DNA of 46,968 nucleotides from Rhodanobacter denitrificans. Lineage in GTDB: Bacteria; Pseudomonadota; Gammaproteobacteria; Xanthomonadales; Rhodanobacteraceae. Where the stretch lies: contig JAFIHF010000019.1 in the NCBI GenBank assembly GCA_017848855.1, positions 1 through 46,968 on the forward strand, read 5' to 3'. Both the position numbers and the translations under genes were made by a program. The notes below the pieces were generated by a model. That model had not been told where the DNA came from. It did no database searches and worked only from the letters and a program-made list of their open reading frames with translations. Of the stretch, positions 33,317-44,500 are shown one piece after another (the stretch's first letter is position 1; each line of letters opens with the position of its first letter).

Positions 33317-36300
33317 GGGCGGATGTCCTGCGCAAGGAGCGTCGTGCGTTCCGGGTCGAGCACGTCGCAGACCAGCTCGGTCGCGGCGACGAAGGCGCGA
33401 TGGGCGGGGCCGGTGGCGTCGAACAGGTCCAGGCCGCGGCCGAGCAGGGCCGCGTAGCCGGGCGCGTGGTCGCGCTCGCCGGGGTTGAAATCGTCGCCTT
33501 CCCACGCGGCCATCGCCCTGGCGAGGCGATCCTCCGCTTCGCTGGTGGCCCAGGCTTGCGCGGTGCGCGGGAAGAACAGCAGCGGTTGCCGTGCGGCGCA
33601 GAGGCACGCCTCGATCAGGCGGCGCAGGCCGTGGCGCAGTTGCGCGCGGTCCTGCGCCCGCAGGAGGTCCAGCATGCCGACGGCTTGCGCCACCAGCACG
33701 TCGCGGCCTCCCTGTTTTCGCCGCACCTGCTCCAGCAGCATGGCCTGCAGCGGTGGGCCGTCGTCGGCATGGGCCAGTCGCAGGCAGGCCCAGTCGATGT
33801 AGCAGGCCAGCAGGTCTTTCAGGCTGGCCGTGCGTCCGGGGCGGGCGTCGAACCACAGCAGGCCACCGTCGGCGCCGCGGAACACGCGGTCGACCACGCC
33901 GGTCAGGCGCAGGCCGTCGCCGAGGTCCAGGTCGATCGCCTGGGCCTGCGCCTGCGCGACGCCGCCGGCGAACAGCGGCCGCGCCTGCGCGAGCAGCGGC
34001 TGCAGCGCGTCGCGCAGCTGCGCCCAGGTTTGCGCGCCGATCGCGCCGCCGGCGAGCAGGCCCGATTGCGCCAGCCATGCCGGCGGCTCGTCGGGCCATG
34101 CGTCGCGGCCGGCCGCGAGCGCCTCGGTCAGCAGGCGGTGGTCAACCCGCTCGATCTTCTCCAGCTGCGTTTCCAGCGGCTCGCGGTCCGGCCAGCCGCG
34201 CTCGTCCAGCGCCTGCAGGCTGATGCCCTGGCCGCGCAGCAGGGCATCGCGCGCGGGGTCGCGCCAGAAGCGCTGGAGCGCGCCGAGGGGGATTTCGCCG
34301 GCCGCCGCGGTTTCCGCTGCGGCGTCCGGCGTGGCGAGGAAGGGCGGCGTGCCGGCGCCGGCCGTCGCGGCGACGAGGAACGCGGGTTCGTAGGAGAACA
34401 GCCGCGGATCGTGGCGCGGCCGGCCGTCGGCGCCGCGCTCGTAGTAGCGCGCGTCGAACGGCTGCAGCGGATGGCGCACGCACCACGGCCGTTCGCGTTT
34501 TTCGTCGCCGGCGAGGCCGTGCTGCTCGTCGAGGAACTGCAGCAGCTCGGCCAGCGGCGCGGCCGGGTTGCGCGGCTTGCCGTCGCGCACGCCTTCGCCG
34601 AGGTAGCTGATGTGCAGCGTGTCGCGCGCCGCCATCAGCGCTTCCAGGAACAGGTAGCGATCCTCGTTGCGGGTGTCGCGATCGCCGCGGCGCGGCTGGC
34701 TGAGCAGGCGGTTGAGCCCGGCGTCGTGGCCGGGGCGCGGGAACTCGCCCTCGTTCATGCCGAGCAGGCAGACCACGCGGAACGGGATCGAGCGCTGCGG
34801 CACCAGTCCGCAGAAGGTCGCCCCGCCGAGCAGGAAGGCCTGCCGCTCGGGCACGGCGTCGAGCGCGCCGCGCAATGCCTCGCGCACCACGCTCCACGGC
34901 AGCGGCGCGTGCATGCCGGCTTCGGCGGCCTGGCCGGCAAGGCCGGCGGCGAGCCGGCGCAGCGCGTCGAGCGCGTTGCCCTCGGCGTCGTCGCGCGGGT
35001 CGGCGAGGAACAGCGCGTCGAGGCGCTCCAGCAGCCATTCGCTCCACGCGGCCAGCGGCCGCGGCTGGGCGAAGCCGTCGCGGGTGCGACGCAGTTCGCC
35101 GAGCAGGCGGTCGAGCTGGCCGATGGCCTCGGTGGCGCCGCCGGAAACGCCGTCCAGCGGCAGGATGCCGTCCACCAGTTCCACGCCGGCGTTCTGGCCC
35201 GCGATCAGGCCGGCATAGAGGCGGTCGAGCCCGAACTGCCACGAGTTGGCGTCGACGGCGGCGGCGCCGGATGCCGCCTTCATGTCGGCGTCCAGCCCCC
35301 ATGCCACGCGGGCGCGGCGCAGCCATTGCTCCAGCGCGTCGCGGCCGGCGGGGTCGATCGCGCAGCGGCGCGCCACCGCCGGCACGTCGAGGAAATCCAG
35401 CACCTCGCTGACGGTGAAGCGGCTCTCGGCCAGGTCGAGCAGCTGCGCGAACGCGCTCATCAGGGGATGTGCGCGCAGCAGCCCCACGTCGGCCAGGTGC
35501 CACGGAATGTGCAGCGGATCGCTGCGGTACTGCGCCGGCTCGCCGAACACCGCCGCCAGGCAGGGCGCGTAGGCGCCGATGTCCGGCGCCATCACCACGA
35601 TGTCGCGGTGCTGCAGCGTGGGGTCGTCGGCGAGGCAGCGCAGCAGGGTGTTCTTCAGCACCTCCAGCTCGCGCAGCCGGGTGTGGCAGGCGTGCACGCG
35701 CAGGCTGGCGTCGTCGCGCAGCGCGGGCAGCAGCTCGTCGAGCGCGGCGCCGGCCTGCAGCCGTTCGCGCAGCGCTGCGCCGACCAGTTCCGGCTGCAGG
35801 CAGCGGATGCTCGATTGCAGGCGGGCCAGCAAGGAGTCCGTGCCGGGCAGCGGTTCGGCCTCGTCGAGTTCGTCGCGCTCCTCGATCGCGTCGCAGTCGT
35901 CCAGGGTGAGGCAGAAATCCTGCGCGATGCGGCCCAGCGCCACCAGCAGCGGGTGGCCGATCTCGTAGTACAGCGCCTCGGGGTCGTCGGCCTGGCGGAG
36001 CTGGAAGCGGCGGCTGCGCAGGTCCGACCAGTACTCGCGGCAAGGATCGGGAAAGTACAGGTGCACCGGCACGTGCCGCGCGCTGGCGTGCAGCGCCTGC
36101 AGCACGTCGGGCGGCAGGTGGCTGACGCCGAACACGTGCAGCGGCGCGTCGTCGCCGCTGCCGTGCGCGGCCAGCGCATCGAGCAGGGCCGCGCTGCGGC
36201 GGGCGCGGTGCGGACGGTCGATGCCGGCCTGCAACCGGCGCCACAGCGCGGCCTGCCAGTCGCGCGGGGGCGGGCCGGGCTGTTCCCAGGCGAGGATCCA

Positions 36301-36747
36301 GTCGGGGCGGTAGATCAGGTATTGCGTGTACAGCCCGGCCAGGTGCTCGGCGAGCTGGAAGCCGCGACGCGCGGCATCGTCGCCGGCGAGGTAGGCGGCC
36401 ACTTCCGGTGCCTCGAGCGCGGGCAGGGCCTGCAGCAGTCGCCAGCGCAACAGCTCCTGCCGGTATGCGCCGCCGACCAGCGCCTCGTCGCCCAGCACGC
36501 GATGGGCGGTGCGCTCGAACCACTGCCAGGGCAGGATCGTCTCGATGTTGGCGGCAATGCCGCGGGCGCCGCGCCGCGCAAAACGGTCCAGCAACCAGCG
36601 CTGCAGGCCCGGGTGCGCCACCACCACGGTTTGCGCCGCCAGCGGATTGGCCGGGCGCCGGGCTTCCAGTTGCCGTGCCAGCGAGTCGGCCAACCGCTCG
36701 GTGCGGCTGGCGCGGTGGACGATCAATCCGCCCGGTGTTTCCGTCAT
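33313..36747 (-). CDS. recC: Exodeoxyribonuclease V subunit gamma (RecC)
   Basis: A 1144-residue Chi-recognition subunit, near the 1122 of E. coli. It keeps inactive-helicase folds: LQRWLLDRFARR near residue 50, ILPWQWFERTA, VFGVSHLPPDVLQAL, the CLLGMNEGEFPR block and NEDRYLFLEALMAARD. It binds RecB and splits the two DNA strands. The ATG at 36747 begins MTETPGGLIVHRASRTERLA. It is first in the recCBD operon, with a terminator for the upstream gene at 36857. Codon usage is as in its neighbours, with no sign of transfer. Confidence 0.95.
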
Positions 36748-36856
36748 GTGCTGCTGTCCCGATACGCCATCCGCACAGCATACCGAGCGCCGGCTCAGGG
36801 TTTGAGACAGCCGGTGGTGCGGCGGGTCCGCCGGCATCGCGAACAGGGATGCTGGA

Positions 36857-36891
36857 AAAGCAACGGCCCGGTGTCACCGGGCCGTTGCTTT
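36857..36891 (-). terminator. Terminator of the WXXGXW lipoprotein gene
   Basis: A near-perfect palindrome (GCAACGGCCCGGTG, one T, its complement) flanked by AAA and TTT. Read on the minus strand, it ends in TTTT. It separates the gene at 36928 from recC. Confidence 0.85.
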
Positions 36892-36927
36892 GAACAGGCG
36901 CTCAAGGGCGATCGCAAAGGCCATCCA

Positions 36928-37305
36928 TCAGTCGCTCACCCACACCCCCACATGGAAATGCCAGCCGTCGTTGCGCTGTTCCCAGTGCGGATGCACGTAG
37001 TGGTAGCCGGGGCGCGCCTCGCGCCAGTGGCCGGCCACGGCGACATAGCGGTGGCCGTCCCAGCGCCAGTAGCCGTGCACCCAGACGTAGCCGGGGCGCG
37101 GCGGCGGCACTTCTTCCACGATGCGCGGCGGTGGCGGCTGCGGGGCGATCACTTCCACCACGGTGGGCGGCGGCGGTGCCGGGCGCTCCACGATCACTTC
37201 GCGCTGCACCGGGCGCGGACGGTAGACCGGGCGCTCCTCGACGCAACCCGACGCCACTGCAGCGACGGCGGCGACGATCAGCAGACCTGCAAGACGTGAC
37301 GACAT
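36928..37305 (-). CDS. Lipoprotein with WXXGXW-type repeats
   Basis: A 125-residue protein with a lipoprotein signal (VASGC, Cys21), a Pro/Val/Glu-rich linker (residues 25-65), then imperfect repeats of aromatic motifs: PGYVWVHGYWRWDG, VAVAGHWREARPGYHYVHPHW. These are YXWGXW/WXXGXW-type units common in small envelope proteins of unknown function in beta- and gammaproteobacteria. It is probably anchored in the outer membrane facing the periplasm. A second, non-lipidated relative lies directly upstream (37389). Confidence 0.82.
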   Translation of the reverse strand: MSSRLAGLLIVAAVAAVASGCVEERPVYRPRPVQREVIVERPAPPPPTVVEVIAPQPPPPRIVEEVPPPRPGYVWVHGYWRWDGHRYVAVAGHWREARPGYHYVHPHWEQRNDGWHFHVGVWVSD

Positions 37306-37388
37306 GGGTTCCCCTCGTTGGATGTGGTGGAGCGTGGACGGCGTTGCCGCGCGGTGAAAACGGAAGATGGGTCCTGGGGCGTGCGCAT

Positions 37389-37733
37389 TCAGCGCGCCCA
37401 GTAGCCGGCGCTGAAATGCCAGTGCCCGCGCGGCCCCTGCCACCAGCGCGCCGGCACGTAGCGGTAGCCCGGACGCACGCGCATCCAGCGGCCGTCCACC
37501 CACACATGGCGATGCAGGCGCGGGCTCCATCCCCAGTAGCCGGGCGCCCAGACGTAGCCGCGGCGGGGCGGCGGCATGCGCTCGAAGCGCGGCGGCGGCG
37601 GTGCCATGCCGAAGCCCACGCCCACGCCGACCGAAACCTGCGGCGCGGCCTGCGCCGCGGGCGTGGCGGCGAAACCGGCGCAGGCCAGCGCCAGCGCGGC
37701 GGACAGGATCAGGGCGGAAGACGGGCGGCGCAT
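37389..37733 (-). CDS. Secreted WXXGXW-type repeat protein
   Basis: A 114-residue protein with a type I signal peptide ([21 protein letters not shown], cut before APQ). The mature region has a Gly/Val-rich start ([10 protein letters not shown]), PPPPR linkers and the repeats [34 protein letters not shown] and [11 protein letters not shown]. It is a paralogue of the lipoprotein at 36928 with the same aromatic pattern but no lipobox. It is likely periplasmic or surface-associated. The function is unknown; some relatives respond to envelope stress, which cannot be inferred here. Confidence 0.82.
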   Translation of the reverse strand: MRRPSSALILSAALALACAGFAATPAAQAAPQVSVGVGVGFGMAPPPPRFERMPPPRRGYVWAPGYWGWSPRLHRHVWVDGRWMRVRPGYRYVPARWWQGPRGHWHFSAGYWAR

Positions 37734-37875
37734 CGTGCTCTCCGTGATCGCCGCGCAAGGCGGCGTGCGGAACGGAGAACGCCGCTGCGCGCAGGCGTGT
37801 TGACGCGGCGCCGGCGCCGCGTTCAGGTGCGGGTCGGCTCGGGCTGCATCCGGGCCCGGTTGCAGCTGGACTCGG

Positions 37876-38673
37876 CTACATCCGGCAGTTCGGCGCGTGG
37901 CCGCTGGCGCGCGCCTGCTCGTAGGTCGGCATCAGCGTCTGCGCCTCGGCCGCCAGCGTCTGCGCGCGATGGCCGGGCGAGGGATGGGTGGAGAGGAAGG
38001 CCGGCACTTTCGCGCCGCCCTGCTGCTCCATCTTCGTCCACAGCGTGGCGGCGGCGCGCGGATCGAAGCCGGCGCGCGCCATGGTGCGCAGGCCCAGTTC
38101 GTCGGCCTCGCTTTCCTGCGTGCGCGAGAACGGCAGCAGGATGCCCAGCTCGGCGCCCGCGCCCAGCGCGGCGGCGGCGTAGCCGGCATTGGTGCCGCGG
38201 CTGGCGGCGTAGGCGGTGCCGGCCAGCACCGCGGCCTGCGCCGCGTAGTTGTCCGACACGCGTTCGGCGCCGTGCCGTGCCACCACGTGCGAGAGCTCGT
38301 GGCCCAGCACCACGGCAAGCTGGTCCTGGTCGGTGGCGGTCTTGAACATGCCGCGGTTCACGCCGATGCGCCCGCCGGGCAGGGCGAACGCGTTCGCGCT
38401 GTCGTCGCCCACGATCTGCACCTCCCACGACTGCGTGTTCCACGGCGCCGGCAGCACCGCGATCAGCGCGTTCGCCACGCAACTGGCGTAGGCGCGCTCG
38501 CGCGGCGCATCCACGAACTTGCCCTGTTTTCGCATGCCGTCGAACGCGGTGAGGCCCATCTGGCTCATCTGCGCATCGGACACCATCATCAGCTGCGGCC
38601 GGCCGGTGGGCGAGGTGGCGCAGGCGGCGAGCAGGGCGGCGGCAAGCAGGGCGGGCAGGGGGTGCAGGCGCAT
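37876..38673 (-). CDS. M48-family metalloprotease lipoprotein (LoiP/YggG-like)
   Basis: A 265-residue zinc protease. The signal ends in a lipobox (LLAACATS, Cys18). The catalytic HExxH is in [12 protein letters not shown] (about residues 125-129) and the third ligand Glu is in QESEADELG near residue 187, giving the M48 gluzincin layout. [15 protein letters not shown] is the usual C-terminal block. Related proteins degrade or check outer-membrane proteins. The ATG at 38673 is preferred over one at 38727 because it gives a proper signal. It is divergent from the tetR at 38777. Confidence 0.92.
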   Translation of the reverse strand: MRLHPLPALLAAALLAACATSPTGRPQLMMVSDAQMSQMGLTAFDGMRKQGKFVDAPRERAYASCVANALIAVLPAPWNTQSWEVQIVGDDSANAFALPGGRIGVNRGMFKTATDQDQLAVVLGHELSHVVARHGAERVSDNYAAQAAVLAGTAYAASRGTNAGYAAAALGAGAELGILLPFSRTQESEADELGLRTMARAGFDPRAAATLWTKMEQQGGAKVPAFLSTHPSPGHRAQTLAAEAQTLMPTYEQARASGHAPNCRM

Positions 38674-38750
38674 GGATTCCTTCCTCACGGTCGAGGGTTG
38701 CGAGCATAACCGCGCGGCGCATCCCATGGCTCGCGAGGGCTGGAAATAAA

Positions 38751-38762
38751 ACGAACGGTCGT
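38751..38762. promoter_or_regulatory. TetR operator candidate in its own promoter
   Basis: ACGAACGGTCGT, an interrupted palindrome (ACGA...TCGT), lies between a weak -35 (TGGAAA, 38741-38746) and the -10 TATTTT (38765-38770). Six bases later the tetR ATG begins, so this mRNA would be leaderless and blocked by bound repressor. Confidence 0.5.
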
Positions 38763-38776
38763 GCTATTTTGGCGCC

Positions 38777-39382
38777 ATGAGCCCCGTCACTTCCTCCGCC
38801 GGCAAGCGCGCCGCCACCCGCGACACCATCCTCGACCACGCCTACGGCCTGGCCCGCTGCGACGGGCTGGAAGGCCTGTCCATCGGCACGCTGGCGGCCG
38901 ACGTGGGCATGTCCAAGAGCGGCGTGTTCGCGCACTTCGGCTCGCGCGAGGACTTGCAGCTGGCGGTGCTCGAATTGGGCGCGCGGCGCTTCATGGCCAA
39001 CGTGCTGCTGCCCGCGCTGAAGCAGCCGCGCGGCCTGCCGCGCCTGCGCGCGATCGTGGCGAACTGGTTCACCTGGGCGCGCAAGAACCAGAGCGGTTGC
39101 GTGCTGCTCTCCGCCGCCAGCGAGTACGACGGCCGCGACGGCGCGCTGCATGACGCCGTGGTGGCGCAGCAGGCCGGCTGGCGCGGCGAGCTGCAGAAGG
39201 CGATCGCGCAGGCGATAGCTGAGGGCCATCTGCGCGCCGACACCGACACCGCCCAGCTCGCCTTCGAGATCTACGCGCTGCTGCTCGGCCTGCATCACGA
39301 CGGCGGCCTGTTCGGCTACGACGAGGCCGAACGCCACACCACCGCCGCATTCGAGCGCCTGTGGCGCAGCTGGCAACCCTGA
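38777..39382 (+). CDS. TetR-family transcriptional regulator
   Basis: A 201-residue regulator. The N-terminal helix-turn-helix reads IGTLAADVGMSKSGVFAHFGSREDLQ (about residues 36-61), followed by a ligand-binding domain with a helical YALLLGLHHD stretch. Sequence type resembles TetR proteins that control fatty-acid or lipid-modifying hydrolases. The next gene (39409, 26 bases on, same strand) encodes a hydrolase and is the likely target. The ATG has no Shine-Dalgarno and sits at leaderless distance from TATTTT. Confidence 0.9.
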   Translation: MSPVTSSAGKRAATRDTILDHAYGLARCDGLEGLSIGTLAADVGMSKSGVFAHFGSREDLQLAVLELGARRFMANVLLPALKQPRGLPRLRAIVANWFTWARKNQSGCVLLSAASEYDGRDGALHDAVVAQQAGWRGELQKAIAQAIAEGHLRADTDTAQLAFEIYALLLGLHHDGGLFGYDEAERHTTAAFERLWRSWQP

Positions 39383-39408
39383 TTCTTTACCTGCACGAGG
39401 CGCACCCC

Positions 39409-40326
39409 ATGTCCCCGCATGCCGCTTCCGTTTCCACCCGCCTTCGCATGAGTGCGCTGCGTGCCGGCTTCGTGCTGGGCGGCCGGCTGGCGCCGAAACG
39501 CACCGCCAACCGCGCTGCGCGCCTGTTCGCCACCCCGTTCGCCAGCAGCCGCAGCCGCGCGCTGGCGGCGCCGGAAGATGCCGCGATGCGCCGCGGCGAA
39601 TTGCAGATCGGCGGCGAGCGCATCGCTACCTATGTCTGGGGCGATCCCGCCAGCCAGCCCTATGCGCTGCTGGCGCACGGCTGGTCCAGCTTCGGCCTGC
39701 GCTTCCAGCCATGGGTGGAAGGTCTGCGCGCGCTGGGCTACGCCGTGGTGACGTTCGACCAGCCCGGCCACGGCCGCAGCAGCGGCCAGCTGTGCACGCT
39801 GCCCGAATTCACCGCCACCCTCCGCGCCGTGGGCCGCCATTACGGCGAGGCCGCGCTGGCGGTGGGGCATTCGCTGGGCGGCGCCGCGCTGGCGCTGGCG
39901 CAGGACGAGGACTGGCGCGCGCAGCGCCTCGTGCTGGTGGCGCCCGCCGCCGACATGGCCGACGCGGCCAGCCGCTACTTCCGCCTCGTGCGCCTCGGCG
40001 AGCATCTGCGCCAGGCCTTCTACGATTGGCTGCTGCGCCGCACCGGCATCAGCGTGGAACAGCTGGAAGTGCATCGCCGCCTGCCTGCGCTGGGCCAGCC
40101 CGCGCTGATCGTGCACGACCTCGAAGACACCGACGTGCCGTGGAGCGAAGGCGAGCGCTACGCGCGCTACTGGCCCGGCGCGCGCCTGCTCAGCACGCAG
40201 GGGCTGGGGCATCGCCGGGTGCTGGACGCGCCTGCGGTGATCGCCGCCGCGCTGGCCTTCGTGAGCGGCGAGGCGGTGGGTGAACGCGTGATCGGCACGA
40301 CCAACCTGCCGCTCGGCGTGGCTTGA
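39409..40326 (+). CDS. Alpha/beta hydrolase
   Basis: A 305-residue serine hydrolase. The oxyanion region is LLAHGWSSFG, the nucleophile elbow is GHSLGG (Ser near residue 153), the acid is probably the Asp of LEDTDVPW and the His is in QGLGHRRVL near residue 266. Its N-terminus is a basic, Ala/Arg-rich stretch without a clear signal peptide. GAGG lies nine bases before the ATG. The substrate is unknown; control by the adjacent TetR is an inference from spacing. Confidence 0.88.
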   Translation: MSPHAASVSTRLRMSALRAGFVLGGRLAPKRTANRAARLFATPFASSRSRALAAPEDAAMRRGELQIGGERIATYVWGDPASQPYALLAHGWSSFGLRFQPWVEGLRALGYAVVTFDQPGHGRSSGQLCTLPEFTATLRAVGRHYGEAALAVGHSLGGAALALAQDEDWRAQRLVLVAPAADMADAASRYFRLVRLGEHLRQAFYDWLLRRTGISVEQLEVHRRLPALGQPALIVHDLEDTDVPWSEGERYARYWPGARLLSTQGLGHRRVLDAPAVIAAALAFVSGEAVGERVIGTTNLPLGVA

Positions 40327-40386
40327 AGCGCGAGTGCGATCGCGTCCTGCGCGGATGAACTGCCTCCGCGCGGGTGTCGCGGCGTG

Positions 40387-41235
40387 TCAGCCGTGGCTGA
40401 GCGGGCTGAGCAGGGTCGGACCCGCACCATCGGTCTGCACGCTGTCGTCGGCGAGGGCATCGGCCGCGTTTGCGTCGGGCTTGTCGACCCAGGGTGCCGG
40501 CGTGTAGGGGCCGGGGACGTAGGTCTTCCACACCGGCTCGTGGCGCGGCGTGCCCAGTCTGTAGGTGACCGGGACGCGTGCGCTCCAGCTCTCCTCCGCG
40601 GCCAGTTTGCCGGTGGTGGGGGGCTTGTAGATCCAGCGCTTGGCCGCCTTGATCGCTGAGCCGGCCAAGGCGTCGCGATAACGCCGCAGATCGTGTTTCT
40701 CGCCAAAACCGGTGAGATTCACCTGTTCCGCCGCAGCGTCGATCACCTTCCCGCTGCGGTCCACGCGCACCGAAAGGTAGACCGTGCCTTGCACGCGGTT
40801 CTGCACCGCGAAATCGGGGTACTCCGGCATGATGCGCTTGTTGTGCGAGGTGTTGCGCAAGTTATCGGTGCTGTGTGCGCCATCGTCGCCGAAGGTGGCG
40901 CCCTTGACGCTCGCAGCGAATTGGCCGTCGGGCAGTTTTTTGAGCACGACGCGGGCATGCATGCTGCATTTGGCTGTCACGGGTGTGCCATCGAGCAGGA
41001 TAGGCTCGAAGCGCCAGCGCAGCGCGGTCTTGCGCACCAGTTCCACGATGGGTGCGCCGTACCTGGCCGGGTTGTCGACCAGCACGTCCTGCACCGTGCC
41101 GTCCTTGGCGACCACGATGCTGCCCTCGACCAAGGCGGATGATTCGAGCACCAATACGGAGGTGTCGGCCATGACTGCCGTCGCCGCCATGGCGAGCAGC
41201 AGGCCGGGCATGACGTGCTTGATGAGCGTCTTCAT
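40387..41235 (-). CDS. Secreted protein with two TonB-C-like domains
   Basis: A 282-residue protein with an N-terminal signal (MPGLLLAMAATAVMA). It seems to hold two copies of a TonB C-terminal-like fold. The first is around GSIVVAKDGTVQDVLVDNP and ALRWRFEPILLDG (about residues 38-85). The second, near residues 145-225, has VQGTVYLSVRVDRSGKVIDA and AIKAAKRWIYKPP. No membrane anchor or Pro-rich linker as in true TonB is present, so it is likely a free periplasmic relative. The C-terminus is disordered. No partner genes are adjacent. Confidence 0.75.
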   Translation of the reverse strand: MKTLIKHVMPGLLLAMAATAVMADTSVLVLESSALVEGSIVVAKDGTVQDVLVDNPARYGAPIVELVRKTALRWRFEPILLDGTPVTAKCSMHARVVLKKLPDGQFAASVKGATFGDDGAHSTDNLRNTSHNKRIMPEYPDFAVQNRVQGTVYLSVRVDRSGKVIDAAAEQVNLTGFGEKHDLRRYRDALAGSAIKAAKRWIYKPPTTGKLAAEESWSARVPVTYRLGTPRHEPVWKTYVPGPYTPAPWVDKPDANAADALADDSVQTDGAGPTLLSPLSHG

Positions 41236-41515
41236 GCGTGCTTTCCCTGGTTTGCGTTGAAGTCGATCTGGTCCACGCGGCGGCGGGCGGCCGGAGCGGA
41301 TTCCCGGTGCTCGTGCGTGGTGGGTCCCCTTGACGAGCGCTCGACGGCACCGCGCCCGTGGCGCCGAGTATGCAGGAAATTGCGAGCCCTGCAGCAGCCC
41401 GTTCAAGGGCTCCGCGGCGCGGCTCCCTGCGGTCCGCTGCGCGCGCTGCAGCAAGCTCTTGACGCCGATCCCCATTAGAATCGCTCGGTTAACCGCACAC
41501 GATGTCGGAGTCGCC

Positions 41516-44500
41516 ATGAGTTCCCCCGCCAAGCACGTCCCCGCCGGCGCCACCCACCCCGAGACCACGCCGCTGCGCTTCGTCACCGCGGCCAGCCTGT
41601 TCGACGGCCACGATGCGGCGATCAACATCATGCGCCGCATCATCCAGAGCCAAGGCGCGGAGGTGATCCATCTGGGCCACAACCGCTCGGTGGAGGACGT
41701 GGTGCGCGCCGCGCTGCAGGAGGACGCCGACGCGATCGCGCTGTCGAGCTACCAGGGCGGCCACGTCGAGTACTTCAAGTACATGGTGGACATGCTGAAG
41801 GAGAAGGGCGCCGCCCACATCCGCGTGTTCGGCGGCGGCGGCGGCACCATCACGCCGGAAGAGATCCGCGAGCTGCAGGCCTACGGCGTGGAGCGCATCT
41901 ACCACCCCAACGACGGGATGAAGCTCGGCCTCACCGAGATGATCGAGGACGTGATGGGCCGCGCATGCGCGGCCCGGGACTCGGGACTCGGGACTCGGGA
42001 CTCGGCAAAGCTGGCGGCGACGCAGGCCAACATCGACGACGAGATCAGCGTGGGGCGCATGCTGAGCGCGCTTGAGGATGGCGCATTCAGCGAGGCGGAG
42101 TTGGCCATGCTGCGCAAGCAGTGGGCGGGCTCTGCCGGGTCCCGCAAAACACCGGTGCTCGGCCTCACCGGCACCGGCGGCGCGGGCAAGTCCTCGGTGG
42201 TGGACGAACTGCTGCTGCGCTTCCTGCACGCGTTCCCGCAGATGCGCATCGCGGTGCTCGCCATCGATCCCACCCGCCGCCGCTCGGGCGGCGCGCTGCT
42301 GGGCGACCGCATCCGCATGAATGCGCTGCGCAGCCATCGCGTCTACATGCGCTCCATGGCCACGCGCCGCCAGCACGCGGCCACCAACACCGTGCTGCAC
42401 GACTGTATCGACTTCCTCAAGGCGCAGCCCTACGACCTGGTGATCGTGGAAACCGCCGGCATCGGCCAGAGCGATTCGGAGATCGTCGACCTCGTCGATT
42501 TCCCGGTCTACGTGATGACCAGCGACTACGGGGCGGCCAGCCAGCTGGAGAAGATCGACATGATCGACTTCGCCGACCTGGTGGTGCTGAACAAGTTCGA
42601 CCGCCGCGGCGCCGAGGACGCGCTGCGCGACGTGCGCAAGCAGTGGAAGCGCAACCACACCGCGTTCGCCGTGAAGGACGAGGACGTGCCGGTGTATCCC
42701 ACCATCGCCAGCCAGTTCAACGACCCCGGCGTGACCTGGATGTTCGCCAACCTGTGCCGGCTGATGCGGCAGAAGCTGGGACTCGGGACTCGGGACTCGG
42801 GACTCGGCAAGGCGCGCTGCGACTTCCTGCCGTCGGTCGATACTTCGCTCAAGGAACCGCGCGCCACCGTGCTGATCCCCGGCAGCCGCGTGCGCTACCT
42901 CGCGGAGATCGCCGAGCAGGGCCGCGGCATCAACGCCGCCGTCGCCCGCCAGGCCGAGGCGGCGAGCAAGGCGCAGCATTACTACGAATCGCTGAAGGAA
43001 CTCGGCGACGAAGCTCTGCCGCGCCCGCTGGAGTTGTACGACAGCGCCGCTTTGCATCCCTCTCCCTCCGGGAGAGGGACCGAGGGTGAGGGTTCGGCCC
43101 TTGCCACAAACCCCACGCAAGCCCCGAACCCTCACCCCCAGCCCCTCTCCCGAGGGGAGAGGGGAGAAGTCGTCGACCGCACCCTGCTCCTCCTCCGCCA
43201 GCGCTACAACGCCGCGCTGAAGGAACTCAGCCACGAATCCATCCACCTGCTGCGCGACTGGCCCAAGCTGCGCGAGTCGGTGACCAAGGACGTCAACGAG
43301 TACAAGGTGCGCGACAAGACGATCCGCGTGGAGAACTACCGCGAGTCGCTCAGCCACCAGAAGATCCCCAAGGTGGCGCCGCCCAAGACCGAAAGCTGGG
43401 GCGACCAGCTGCTGTTCCTCGGCAAGGAAAACCTGCCCGGCCACTACCCCTACACCGGCGGCGTGTACCCGTACCGCCGCAGCGGCGAGGACCCCACCCG
43501 CATGTTCGCGGGCGAGGGCACGCCCGAGCGCACCAATCGCCGCTTCCATTACTTGAGCCAGGGCGGCGCAGCCACGCGTCTGTCCACCGCGTTCGACTCG
43601 GTGACGCTGTACGGCGAAGACCCGGCGCCGCGCCCGGACATCTACGGCAAGATCGGCAACTCCGGCGTCAACATCGCCACGCTGGACGACATGAAGAAGC
43701 TGTACTCCGGCTTCGACCTCAGCGCGCCCACCAGCTCGGTGTCCATGACCATCAACGGCCCCGCGCCGATCATCCTCGCGATGTTCATGAACACCGCGAT
43801 CGACCAGAACGTGGAGAAGTACCTCAAGCAGGATTCCGCGCGCTGGGCCGAGGCGGAAAAGAAGATCGCCGCGATGTATCCCAACGGCCGCCCGCAGTAC
43901 GCCGGCGAGCTGCCCAAGGGCAACGAAGGCCTCGGCCTCGGCCTGCTCGGCGTCACCGGCGACCAGCTGGTGGACGCGGAGACCTACGCGAAGATCAAGG
44001 CGGAGACGCTATCCAGCGTGCGCGGCACCGTGCAGGCCGACATCCTCAAGGAAGACCAGGCGCAGAACACCTGCATCTTCTCCACCGAATTCGCCCTGCG
44101 CATGATGGGCGACATCCAGCAGTACTTCGTGGAGCACAAGGTTCGCAACTTCTACTCGGTGTCCATCTCCGGCTACCACATCGCCGAAGCCGGCGCGAAC
44201 CCGATCAGCCAGCTCGCCTTCACGCTGTCGAACGGCTTCACCATCGTGGAGTACTACCTCGCGCGCGGCATGCACATCGACGACTTCGCGCCGAACCTGT
44301 CGTTCTTCTTCTCCAACGGCATGGACCCGGAATACACCGTGATCGGCCGCGTCGCCCGCCGCATCTGGGCCCGCGCCATGCGCGAGCGCTACGGCGCCAG
44401 CCCGCGCAGCCAGATGATGAAGTACCACATCCAGACCAGCGGCCGCAGCCTGCACGCGCAGGAAATCCAGTTCAACGACATCCGCACCACGCTGCAGGCG

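Noticed and set aside
41330-41515. Upstream start for icmF
   Set aside because: The added residues are Cys/Arg-rich with no family match; the ATG at 41516 has GGAG five bases upstream.
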